Shown piece by piece: positions 20,448 through 31,683 of a stretch of DNA of 64,000 bases (positions within the stretch are counted from its first letter, which is position 1; the number at the start of each line of letters is the position of its first letter). The notes under the pieces were generated by a model, which made no database searches, was not told the DNA's origin, and saw only the letters and a list, made by a program, of their open reading frames with translations. Origin of the DNA: Gonapodya prolifera JEL478 (taxonomy: Eukaryota; Monoblepharomycota; Monoblepharidomycetes; Monoblepharidales; Gonapodyaceae); assembly GCA_001574975.1 (NCBI GenBank), contig KQ965743.1:123660-187659 (forward strand). The letters are read 5' to 3'. The translations under genes were made by a program, and so were the position numbers.

Positions 20448-23400
20448 ATGAGGCAACATGTGCAATTAGTTTTGGTAACCCCGATGGAGCCGAACAGTAA
20501 GGGTGATTGGGATGAGAGCAGGGTGCGCAAGCTTCTTCATCAGGCAGAGGAAGAGGTCGCGAAGGAAAATTTTAAGGTACGTGTGGTCTTTGTGGGTGAG
20601 ATCGTCAGGTGCTCATGAGTGTCCGTTCTCAGGACGCATTTGTACTGTTTCTGAGAGCAGCAAACAGTGGGATACACTCCATCGGAACATCAGCTGCCTG
20701 GGAAGGGCAACGTGGGTGCAGTTTTCTTTCAGCAGCTCGTGAATTCAATCCGATCGCTGCCAATAGGGGTGCTAAAGACTGCTCCTTCAACGTCGCGCTC
20801 CCTTTTCGAGCTTTCTCGGCGAGCTATCAGCAGGGCTGAGGAAGTTTTCAAAGCTCGGCCTGTCGAAGAGCGCACTGGCGGGGACCTTTCGTCGCCAGTC
20901 CCATTTGCGGTGCCCCAACTTCCAAACTTCCTGCAGGACACGCCGATTTTACTCCCGATCGTTCCGACCTCACCGCTGAGCAAGAATGTTGTCACTCGCG
21001 CACGTGATTACCATGCCGCCTTGAAGAAAGTCGCCGTACTGTCGAAACAACAAGGCCTAAACGGCAAACCCAAAAGTCCAGACCTCGGAGCTCTACGCCG
21101 CGTGCATGAAGTAGCGCAGACGGAGAAGCGACGACTGGATGCGGCAGTTGAAGCGGTTACCAAGTTCTCGTCGCCAGAGTTCAATATCCTCTCATTTACC
21201 CCACAAGTTCTTGCAAAAGAGCTCGCTGCCTTGGACACGCAACTCTTTAAGACCCTTTTCAGTGGTGAACCTGACTTGAGGGACTCACTGATTTTGGGAG
21301 GTTAGTGCGATTCCTACACACTCTATCATTTCACTTTCATTTACAACACAATACGACTACACGTTGCAGCTTTGCACGATCACTCATATTCTGCTGCCTT
21401 GGACACCAAACTCCATTCTTTAAGAGCTTGCCTTGACCTGCACAAATATCTCCGCCACGTTTTTGTGGACACCATACTTTCCGCTACTCCAGAAAACCGA
21501 AATGTCACAGCTGCCGCTGCTCGCGCTCACGTTATCCAACATCTTGTTGCTACAGGGACTGTTTTGCAACGTGTATATCGGAGCTATCCATCGGTGGCAG
21601 CCATTGTCCTGGCCCTGTCGAACACCACTGTGAGACGGTTGAGGTTAACTTGGGCTCTGGTTGATGGCCGGTGGCGAGAGTGGGTTGAACGAGTCGCTGC
21701 AGTCTTTACAAAACAACAAAACAAGGCAGATGCAAAAGGCTGGGACTTATATTTCGCTGAGCTGAAGGAATGTCTTGAGATGTATGTGAGCAATTCTGCA
21801 GATAAGCGTTTGCTGGATTGCAATCTTTTCCTTCATTTCCACCCACCAGCTATTACAATCCTCCTATCCACACCGTCACACCTTGGCTCTACCCTTTCAC
21901 AGACACTTTGAGGGATCTGACACGACTTTACGGTCTTGCTGCCGAACAGACCCCATCTCAGGGAAAGCCATCGATCGCCCTTACTGAATCTGCTTCGGCT
22001 AGTATGGAACGGATCCTGTCGCTTTGCGCCATGACACACGGTAGTGCTGTTGATACAGAGGCGGTGCCTGGATGGATGGGACCACACCACCCGTTGTCGC
22101 GCAGGCCTTCACCGGCCCCACCAGGGATGTCAGTGCCAAGTGCTGGTTTGCGTTGGACTGGTCGTGACACCACGACAGGCAAGGTTCTACCCGGCCAGAT
22201 TACGCAAGATCTTGGAAGTGTGGCCACGGACCCAAATGTGCGACACTGGCTCGTAACGCGCGTCTATGTCGGAGAGCGGGAGCTTTGGGAAAGAAGTGTA
22301 GCGGTGGAACCACAAAGATCCGAAGCGGACCACCCCGGAGAAGAGATTGAGTGGGAAGAACATGAAGCACGAAGTTGGCAAGGAGTGATGGAGAGAGCCG
22401 TGGAGCTCGCGTCTTACAGCCTTGAAGAAAAGAACACAAGTGGGCCATCTGACACAACTGATCAAACCCCCACACTTTCATTGGCCCCTTCGGAGCAATT
22501 GCTTGAAAATCCAGCGGAAGGCACCCCTCCGGCTGCAATTGAACGCTCCACGGACGCTGTATTGGAACATGCGCGAAGCGGAATTGCAGACGTATCCGAC
22601 GCTGATGCGAAGTTGATGGCCACCTTTGCTGTCATCCCAGCAACCTTTGAAGGCGAAGTAGAAACTGCAGCGACGGCGGAAAGGACGGAAATACCCGACA
22701 CGGATGATATCAGTGAAATAGCAGCCCAAACGTTCCAGGAAGGAGACGAACACGAGATAGATCGGGAGCTTGCTGAGTTGGAGATGAGCCATGGGGACTT
22801 GGAAGGAGGGCACCGTGGAGCAGGTGAACGGAACCTCCAAAACGCTCAAATCAGACAAGATCCGCCCCGTGATGATCCACTAGAGGCATCTGGGCAAGAA
22901 GTTTCCCTTCCTTTGCCACCAACTGAGCCTCCACCACAACCTCTTCAGGAACATAGTACAGAGGAATCCGCAACAGAGCCAATAATGGACCTTGACTTCC
23001 TCGATCAACTTACAGCTCGTTCACCGTCCTCTTCAGCCTCGAACGCCGCAATATCACCTGTATCTGGGTCTCTCATTGAGTTTGAGGGGATACCTGGTGC
23101 AGGCAGTGCATCGAGAGCCCCTCCTATCCAACCACCCCCTGGCTCGGCGCCTGCACTACCCCCAAAGCCCTTCTCCCCGCACACGGGCACACTCCCTACC
23201 AAGTCATCTCTGACTTTATCATCGAACGGCTCTTCGTCAGGCTCGCTTGATCAGACGGGGAAGCCCAAGAAGAAGGTGCGGATCGTAGCCGAGGGCGACT
23301 ACGTCCCCGGCCCGTGGGAAGATGACGAAGAGTTGGTCGGAATCGTCGGAGACATGGGAATCGGCGCTTCTTCTATGCGCGAACCCACGAATACCGTCCC

Positions 23401-23488
23401 TGGATCTGCCACGAAACCCAACGAGGACCAGTATTCGGAACTGTGGAAGCGACTAGGTGCGCTTGGTGGATCCTCGGCACCTCGGTAG
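20448..23488 (+). CDS. RasGEF-domain protein, 939 aa
   Basis: Predicted guanine-nucleotide exchange factor for a Ras-like GTPase. Four exons (20448-20576, 20661-21300, 21370-21781, 21850-23488) sum to 2820 nt. The catalytic domain is recognised from LAKELAALDTQLFKTLF followed by LALSNTTVRRLRLTWALVDG, the core RasGEF signature. Then comes YNPPIHTVTPWLYPFTDTL, corresponding to the end of the domain. The region before it (residues ~60-180) is partly coiled. I see no clear REM (N-terminal RasGEF) or SH3 domain as in Cdc25. The last ~450 residues are acidic, Pro/Ser-rich and probably disordered. The exon 1/2 junction was fixed by frame; the start ATG could alternatively be 12 codons later (MEPNSKGDWDES). 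Confidence 0.75.
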
Positions 23489-23562
23489 AGTGCTTTGTAA
23501 TCGAGAGGGCGTGCACTGCATGTATATTGTACACAGTATTCGTATTGGAAGAGTAGAATAGT

Positions 23563-25165
23563 TCAATAATCATCATCGTCGGCAAAATTGTCCACGAATC
23601 CGGGGGTGGAGCGAGAATAGCATTGCTCGCACATCCGAGCCTTTCGAAATTTGGAGAGATAGTTCAAGCAGCTGCACATCGTCAAGTTGGAGCTGTGATG
23701 TATCGGTAAAAGATCACACAATCACTTGCCTGCGACAGAACCACTTTCCACACTGGAACCCGTCACAAAACCTCCCGAGTAATCGCGACGCCTCCACCGT
23801 TTCCAAGAGCCAGGTGGCGTACTCGACGCTCCACTTTGGACTTTCGAAATTGTCCTCAGGGGACTCGTTCGAAAGCACCATCGCGGCATGCGTGAGAGCG
23901 CTGGAACACCCCGCACAAATGCCAACTCTACCGCATCCCGCACAGTCCACTCCGCGGCACTCCGAGACAAACGAACCGTCCGCAGGGACACTGGCCCCCG
24001 TCGAGAGTCGAGGGAGGGTTATACCTCGGCCAGGTATCTTCAAAGGCTCCACCTCTTCTCTCCTCCTACTCGGCCTGAAACACGTGTGGATAACGCGAGC
24101 ACAGATCGGGCATTTGCAACGGTCTGTGAGGCTCTTCACCGTGAGACGCGGTGTCACGCCAATGCACGTGTGGCAGACAGGGCGAATGAAGCCTGTGCTG
24201 TCGTCGGGGACATCAAGGTTACCCCAAGAAATGTCTTTGTTGACGTGGCGTTCTTGCGTCGTCGAGACGGAGTCGGTCGCTTGCAGCCTTAACCAAGGTT
24301 GGGGGTCTGGCCACATGGTTGCACTGCCGACGACAAGGTGAGGAAGGTCAGAGGAGGAAGTGATCCCCCGGGCCAACGAGTCCGGTGGACGGACATCCAA
24401 CATCAGCGCGCCTACGAGTCCGACCAAGACCAACGTCCTCGGAATGGGAATGTTCGGAGAGTCCCTTCCAAACACGACTCTGCCACGAAACGCCGCAATG
24501 TCCTCGTTCGTAAGCTTGCACTCCGCGCCCAAAAGATTGAGTTGTCTCAGATTGGGACATCCCTTCAAAACGGCCAGGACAGACCGCCGCGATACTCTCG
24601 TGGAACCCAAGCCCACCGATAGTACCTTTTCTAGCACAGCTTGATGCAGCGCAAAGGGTGGGAGAGACGACGTGTCGTTTGTCGCCGTCGTAGATTCTGG
24701 TGTGGAGAAGAGAGCCGTGACGAGCCTGTCGCCAACCTTGGCCAGGTTCACGCGGGTTCTGGTGAGAAGCACTCTTCCATCTTGCACTCCCGCCGATTCC
24801 AGTGCCGGAAACTCTGCTGCATCGCCAATACCAGGCGGTCGTAATGATGCCGACGGGACCGCGCTGGTCGGAGCGGACAGCCCCATTTTCAGACCGACCA
24901 AGGCGCGTCGTTTTTCATTGAGCTCTGCGCGAGAAATTGTTCTCGTCGTATCGAAGTCCGTACTTCTCGAACCCCACAGGCGGGACGATTTCCACTGCGC
25001 TTCGAAGAAGTCCACTTCCACCCATAAATAAGGAATCGAGGGGACGAAGCCACGCCACCATCGTGAGCATGCAGCCACGTGCCACAGATCGGGCAGCCGC
25101 AGGAACGTCAGAATGCGGATGCGCAGCTCATGTGGAAGCGCAGTCAGTGGAGAGTCCCCGTTCAT
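23563..25165 (-). CDS. F-box protein with C-terminal cysteine-rich (zinc-binding-like) region
   Basis: Substrate adaptor for an SCF-type ubiquitin ligase by family. Exon 1 (25165-23730) begins with an F-box: LTALPHELRIRILTFLRLPD followed by WHVAACSRWWRGF. The middle resembles a degenerate leucine-rich solenoid (CPNLRQLNLLGAE). From residue ~350 there are paired cysteines (CHTC, CKCPIC, CAGCGRVGICAGC, CDGFQCGKWFC). Without further splicing the frame stops at 23714. A GC-AG intron of 37 nt (23729-23693) would instead add MCSCLNYLSKFRKARMCEQC and an acidic end (stop at 23563), total 521 aa. I favour the spliced form because it continues the cysteine pattern, but both the donor type and the length are unusual. 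Confidence 0.72.
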
Positions 25166-26952
25166 TTAGTCTGGTGATCCAGCCCCGACTGTGAAATGGT
25201 CCGAGCACTTGCTGTGGTTGCACTTGGGGTCTCCCTTGGGTCTGGAACTTTCCGCGGGTACTTTTTTCGAAACCGAATTGTACACGACCGGCCGCCGGAA
25301 TAACGGGGAAACAATTTTACATTGAAGTTCAAGACCAGAAGCATCCTAGACGTCGGCCGGAAGCAATCCCCGGACACACTCTCTCCTTGTGCGTGCCCGT
25401 TTGTGGTCGAGTCCACCTCGTTCTCGCAAATTAACGCAGGAAACAACTCTTTGTCAATGAAAAGACATCGACTATCCAATTTTGGCGCGGTATTCCGGCG
25501 GAAACCCCCACCAATCGCCGGTAGTCCCCACGGCTGCATGTTTCCGAAACTGTCAAGCAGAATCGTTTCGAGGGGCAATCTATCTCCGAAGTCTTCGTTA
25601 TTGCCACCGAGCTGGATGATATAGTTTTTCGCTGTGGCGTGGATGTGTTTCGGCTGCTAAATATTATCTCGGACGGTTCGATTGATGGGTACGGTAACCG
25701 AAACCCGTTTATCTATCACCCACGAATGGTCTTCCATCTGCCTTTGCTCTCAGCTGGTTACGTCATGGCTTCTGGATCGTGGAGGACTGGATAAGGTTTG
25801 CGGAGCTCTGCCATTGCAAAGGAACTGCAGACGGAATATCAATCATTTGGTTTCCTTATAAATTGTTTAATATATGTCATCGTTGTGTACGCGGGCAAAG
25901 CTCATGCAATGCAGGACTAATTCGTTCGCAATAAACTGCCTCACCTGCATCCACCACCTCGTCACCCTTCAACGACCTCCTCCTTGTGTCTCAGACACGC
26001 AAACAATCCGTATTTCATCAACTAAAAATTCCCAAGTAAGTGCTGAAATTGGATGTTGTGCCTTGAATGTGTAGGTGCAACCGATACACCATAAACTTCA
26101 TTGGATTCATTGTTGGCTTGACCAAGAGGTTACGCCACCCATCAGCTTGGGGGCAATTTCACGCCAAGCATCTTTCCTCTCCCGGTCGCCGTGCTGAGAC
26201 ACAGGTCGCGATTCTATAAAAAGGCAGCAACACATCTTGGTCTTCCCGGACGGCAGTCACGCTTTGAGACTCGATACTTTCACCGAGCTCCTTCGTATCA
26301 CAAGCGACTAGCGTTTCTCGATCGCGGGCGAACGTATCGGGTGTGTGGTCTCGAAAATGCCACAGCCTTTCAATCCAAGAGTTCGAGCACGAGCACTAAA
26401 GAGACGATGCTTCATGCTCACATTCAATTGCAATGCCAAAGTTCTTTGGCGGGGCGGATGTCCTCGAATGAAGGGAAAAGGATGTGTTTTGTGGACTCGG
26501 CGAGGTCAGACAGGTTCCGGTACCGCGGCGGACACAATTTCAGTGTAAATAAACGCTATGTACTCGAAAAGAAGAAATGCAAAGTTAAAAGCCCGGAATC
26601 CAGTCAGTTCTTTCACAATTCAATTCTTTGTGTCGCTGCCCGCGGAAAATTCCAGCCTCTCAGGTGGCGCACCCTTTCAGTGCAGGTGCCAACAGGATTA
26701 CTTACAGAGTGGCAAACCAGCCTACCGTTCATTGGACGGCGTGTAGCGCAATCGACCCCGGCACATGCAAGGGCCACCAAATTCTGAGACCACACTTATT
26801 CCAACGCGAATGCGGGAATACATACAAAAGACTCTACTCCATTCCAAACCATGAACACCACAATCTACTGTCCACAAAAGTGTCCCACTATGGCGCGCAG
26901 TGTCAACCTCCAGGCACCGCGCACACACATCACCGCCCTCCCACTCGGCCCA
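25166..26952. other. Intergenic 1.8 kb, only unsupported open frames
   Basis: Lies between the F-box gene start and the RhoGEF gene end. A minus-strand frame of about 150 codons (~25660-25162) abuts the F-box start and contains LPAIGGGFRRNT and CLFIDKELFPALICENE. It looks protein-like but has no usable ATG before MQPWGL and no family I know. A plus-strand frame (26191-26787) begins with GTG and is Arg/Lys-rich. A TATA-like tctataaaaa occurs at 26213. I cannot support a gene, but the stretch is long enough to hide a small one. Confidence 0.4.
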
Positions 26953-29900
26953 TCAAGATTTCACCGCACGCTTCATTTCGTTCTCCACCGCCATGTGGAA
27001 CTGATTCCTCGACTTCTCTGCCTCCTGTTTGTCCCCGGCAAAGATGAAGTTGAAGATCTTCGATTCCTTTTCCGGTGTCACGCCAGTCTCGAAGGTGGTT
27101 TCCGTTCGGTGGTCCCCCTTTCTGAAGTTGAGGTTAATGCGGAGGACGTTCACAGGGCCTGTGCGGTGTCACATTATGTGAGTTGGTTCGACACGAGGCA
27201 CAACAGAACTCAAGAGCCGAAGCACTCACACTTTTCCCTAACCTCCAGGGCAATGTCTCTAAAGTCTAAAAACCTCACAAACTTGTACGGCTTTCCGTCC
27301 GCCGTATCTCTCTCTTCGTCCCGTGTAAAACTGATGCCCATAATGGTCGTTGTGCCCGCCTTGCGGAGCCTGGCGATCATAAGCATGTCCGAGAACAAGA
27401 ACAAATGCAACTCTTTCTTCGACCCTTGGTCCACAACCTCGGCTTCAGTGACAAGCCGTCGGTGCGACGAGATGATGGTCGGGGGACACCCGTCCGTGGC
27501 TTCGTGGGCTCGGAACAGTCCTGCCGTCTCCTCGGCTTGCTTCTTGCGCTCATTGACTTTGTTTGCAAACGAAAGCATGAGCTCGCGGGCTTTGCGGAGG
27601 TTCTCGAGGTCGGGATGTTCCTCAGGTGAGTGCTTGATGATACCTGCGGGATCAAAGTGGGTCAACACTCGAGGTTACAGACATCATGTTGAGACGCAAT
27701 CAACGTACTCTGCAGTAACAGCTGGTATCTCATGACTCGTTGCACCGGGAACAGCAGGTATGACTTGAGATTCTGTCGCTTCGTCTCGGGAGATTGTTCC
27801 GTGTCCTATTTCACGACAATACATGGTGCAAAAGGCAAGATTAGACCACCAACTCGAGACGCAAGTGAATAGAAACGTTGCCCTTCCTCTTTTCGCGCCC
27901 CATATCTCCGAAGGTCCACTGTCACCCACCTGTAAAAACTGCCTAAACTCTGCGTTCTTCTCCAGCGCCTGAATCTCTTTGAGCGTCGTACCGAAGTTCT
28001 CAATGAATATTCGGTACCCTTGGTCCCAGTCGTCCGTCTGGACATTGAGTGGTCGAAGAGCGACGATGGGGAAGGGAGCAAAGAAATTGGGTAACGTGTG
28101 GTCGTGGTGGTGTGCGTCGGGGGGGGGGGGGGTGAAACGTGAACGAAATATAAGCGTTCAGGTCAATCTCCAACTTAATCCAATCAGAGCGAAGTTAAAT
28201 CCCATGCAATGCTCCGTACAGTCAATTTTTTGTAACCGGAACGACTTTCTCAGAACCACAAAACCGCAAAACCGCCAGACATTCCCCCCAGCCACAATCC
28301 CCACCAAAACCCACATAATCCAAAAACAGCTTCCCCAGGGGCGACGTGTCGTCATCCCACACCCTGCACATCCTGTCCAAATCAGCCAGGAACTTGGCGT
28401 GCAGCTTCTGCAATTCCTCGACTCCCGCAAAGACGATCTTAACGGCATGTTCCGAGACGGCCTCGCGCATGGCCTGCATCCGCGGGCGGAACACGGTGAG
28501 GAGGGTGTCCAAGTCCTTGACGTAGTTGATCTCGGTGTCGTACAGGTTCCACACTTCAAAGCACCGTTTGGACTGGGTCCGGGTCACCATTGACATGACG
28601 GCGCCCTTGTCGGATTCGGGGATAAGGACATCAGGAGTATCATCTTCGACAGGGTCCCAGGCATCCTACACGCGTGGAGGAACAGAAGAGAGGGGGATAG
28701 GGGGGAGGTAAAGATGAGTGACGTTCCCAACCGGACGGTGGCATTCGCCTTATGCAACGGTGGGTAGAACACAGCAGAATTCATCGCCATCCACCAAAAT
28801 ATGGTTTCCTCATTTCGCAGTCACTGTCCGCATCCAAACGTCATTGCTTCTTTTGTTCCTGTCCTGATCTGTTCCCATCCAATGTCACATGGTCATTCCA
28901 CTTTGCACCCATCCTCGACGCTTTTCAGCTCATTCGCATCTCAACCAACTGAGCGCCATCGCCTCGCTTAACATCCGCAGCCACACTTGTCACACAGCGG
29001 CTAGCCCGAGCATTATTTCCGTACTTACCGCCGGTAAACCTCCAGCCAACCCGTCCACCAAATGCGGCGCACTCAACCACACACTCCCCGGGGCCACCGC
29101 CCACACCTCATCGTCCCAACCCGCAACTCTGGGCACCCATCCCCTCACGTCGTCCCTGTCACCCAGATCCGCAACCAGCATCTCCCTGAATCTGCTTAGG
29201 GAGAACACGGACCCGTATGTGGAACTCGGGGGAGGCTTGCTAGGCGTCAACGAGGCGGTTGGCGTTCGGGAAGTGGTACGGCCAGGGACCGTGCCGGGGT
29301 AGGGCGGTGTGCTTGGATACGCTGCCGACGATGGACCGGAGCTGGGGGAGTAGTGGGATTGTGAGGAGGTGGGGGGAGTGGAAGGACCGTGCTTGGGCCA
29401 GTCAGAAGGGGGGGTGGACGAGGTGGGGGTCCACGGTTGCGTGGGTTGATTGGAGGAGTACTTTTTCGAAGACACGAAAAACGAAGGAAAGGCGGGTTAG
29501 AGGGAACACAACAAAATGTTAAGACACAAACGGGTGTGCCCAAGACTCCCAAACCGCATCGATGTCCCATAGATCGTTTTCCGCATCCAATCTGCGCGGA
29601 CCCCTCCTATATACTTTTAGTTCCCTCCGTGGCCATATGCCCTCACGTCACACATTGCACCATTTCAACCAACGCGCCACAGATCCGGTAGCGTCAAACC
29701 ACATCCCAACTCCGCACCACATATCCGGTAAGGTCCTTCCCATTCTACTGCCCATCGCTCCTTTCCGAATCCATTACCATCAACGTCTTCCTCAAGAAAC
29801 TCACCCCTCCATACCCATAGCCCCCCTGCCCCGACGACGTCCTCGCAGCTGGCACAGGTGTATACCCTTGCTGTCCTTGTCCCAGTGTCTGTCCCGACCC

Positions 29901-30754
29901 CGCACCTCCCGGTGCGCTGTGATTGGACGATTGGGGGTAGGCGTAATGATGTGCATGGGGGGGAACGGGAGGTGGGGTGGAGGGAGGTGGAGTGGGGTGG
30001 GCAGCTGCCAGATTGCATGAAAAAGTATAGATCAATGAATTTGGGTCTTTTTGCTTCCACCAAACTGTCGCCGAGCCCCTCGAAAATGCGTCGCGCTGTC
30101 CTATTATGTGAGGTCTATAACTGATCCGGAGCTATCCGAGCCCGTATCCTTCGGTACGGTCGACGCGTTTGGTCATATGCAATTGCACCTAACACAAAAA
30201 TCCACTTCTGGTCTCCGTGCTTGCTTCTCTAAACGAATCGTGCAACATCGAAACATCAAGTTTTTTTCCAGCGAGCCCCTCGGCGAACTTCATTCTGAAT
30301 AATAAAGCTTTAATAACCGCAACAACTCACCCGTGTCTCTGTCCCGTAGTGACGTGGAATCCGCGGAATAGGTTGAGTTGTTATCATCCGTTAGGGAATC
30401 ATCCGCCGACTTTCTCGACCCGCTTCTGCGCAGCGGATGGTCCGCCATAAGCGACGGTGACAGTGCGAGCGCGTTAGCTGTCTGCTGCTGAGACAGTTGG
30501 GAGGGCAGGTGAGGGTTGTGTGGTACATGGTGGTCCGTGGCCTCGCCGATCTGGACGTTGTCGTCATCGTCATCGTCCTGCTCGTCTCCACGGTCGGAGC
30601 GGGTGTCATCAGCGTCCGGATCGTAAGGGAGGTGAGTGAGTTGGTGGTTGTGGTTGTGGTTGGATAGGAGGTCGGGACGGTCTTGGAGGAGTGGGGAAAG
30701 GGGTATGTTGTTGTCGATTGCAGGATAAGAGTAGTTGTAGTTGTTGTGAGACAT
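26953..30754 (-). CDS. Rho guanine-nucleotide exchange factor (DH-PH)
   Basis: Activator of Rho/Rac/Cdc42-type GTPases, acting at the cell cortex. At least seven exons. The first (30754-30331) starts MSHNNYNYSYPAID and is Asn/His/Asp-rich. Exon 2 (30004-29805) and exon 3 (~29460-29026) are Pro/Ser/Tyr-rich and probably disordered. The DH domain starts FEVWNLYDTEINYVKDLDTL and continues MREAVSEHAVKIVFAGVEEL, IFIENFGTTLKEIQALEKN and the SYLLFPVQRVMRYQLLLQ type helix (near 27730). The PH-like part has LHLFLFSDMLMIARL, PYKFVRFLDF and FNFIFAGDKQEAEKSRNQFH, ending KRAVKS. A run of twelve guanines at ~28120 is intronic. No Ras-binding, SH3 or CNH domain is visible. Exact boundaries of the middle exons were not all fixed. 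Confidence 0.88.
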
Positions 30755-31683
30755 TGGATGGTGAGGCGAAATGCGTGGACACGGGGAGGAGAGCGGGGTA
30801 AGAAGGGAGAACTGGAGACGAGATGGGAGTGGCAGATAGAGTGCAGTTAAATAGGAAAACAGTCGAAAAACGAAATGGGAGGTTCTCGAGGGAAATGTGC
30901 GAGTCGCTGCGAGATTGCGTGAGTGGTTGAATGCTTGGGGTGGTCGATTGCAACGACATCCGTCCACACGTTCCCTCGCATCCCCGCCTCCATCCCAGTT
31001 CTCCTGCCGCATTCGCGCCATTCCCATCTCATTCTCGTTCCTTCTTCCCGTTGCACTGCCCCCCTCCCCCCGCGTCCACTCTCTTCCAAACCTCGACTCT
31101 GCTCCCTCCCATCCCGCTCATCTCTCCGCTCATTTTGCTTACATCGCTCTTTCCCACGGCTTCGTCGCCTTCCTCGCCTGGTCGACTCTCCTGTGTCGTC
31201 GGCTTCGCGACTTTCAGTGGCGACCACAGTTCACAACTCAAATTCCACTTAGCCGTCCTGCCCTCTCACTCCCGCTTTTTGAAATCGTATGCTGCCGTTA
31301 ATTCCATTTGTTTTTCCGATTAAAATCAGAGCTCGCTTCACAGCATGTTGCATATGACCACGTGCGTATATGTAAGACGGAGATCACATCAGAAATAGAG
31401 AAGCAGTTGTCTCAAGGTCCCAAACTCCATATCACGCACCAGAAATTTGAAACTTCTGGGTTCGTTTTGATCAGTGAACACGCACCTCACTCAACATTAA
31501 TGTATATCACCCTGAGACCCAAGACTAAAAACTGTAGCGAGAGTGAAGTTTGCAGACTGGATTTGTCTATGTATTTAAGTTTACATAAAATGCTCAGGTG
31601 CGGGAGCATCATTTCATTAGACCACACTTGTTTTCTATTCATTGCTTTCGATTTGTCTATTCATTCGATTTTACTCGTTCATT
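30755..31683. other. Intergenic 0.9 kb: RhoGEF upstream region and receptor 3' flank
   Basis: The part next to the RhoGEF start (30770-31270) is a pyrimidine-rich, TCC-repeating plus strand, as in many fungal promoters or 5' UTRs. The rest (31300-31680) is AT-rich. No coding feature can be supported. Confidence 0.4.

Noticed and set aside
26191-26787. 198-codon plus-strand frame
   Set aside because: It opens with GTG, is Arg/Lys-rich without domain, and has no nearby ATG giving a sensible protein.
28115-28132. Run of twelve guanines as a possible regulatory G-quadruplex
   Set aside because: It is a single homopolymer inside an intron of the RhoGEF gene, without the four separated G-runs needed, and is better explained as simple sequence.
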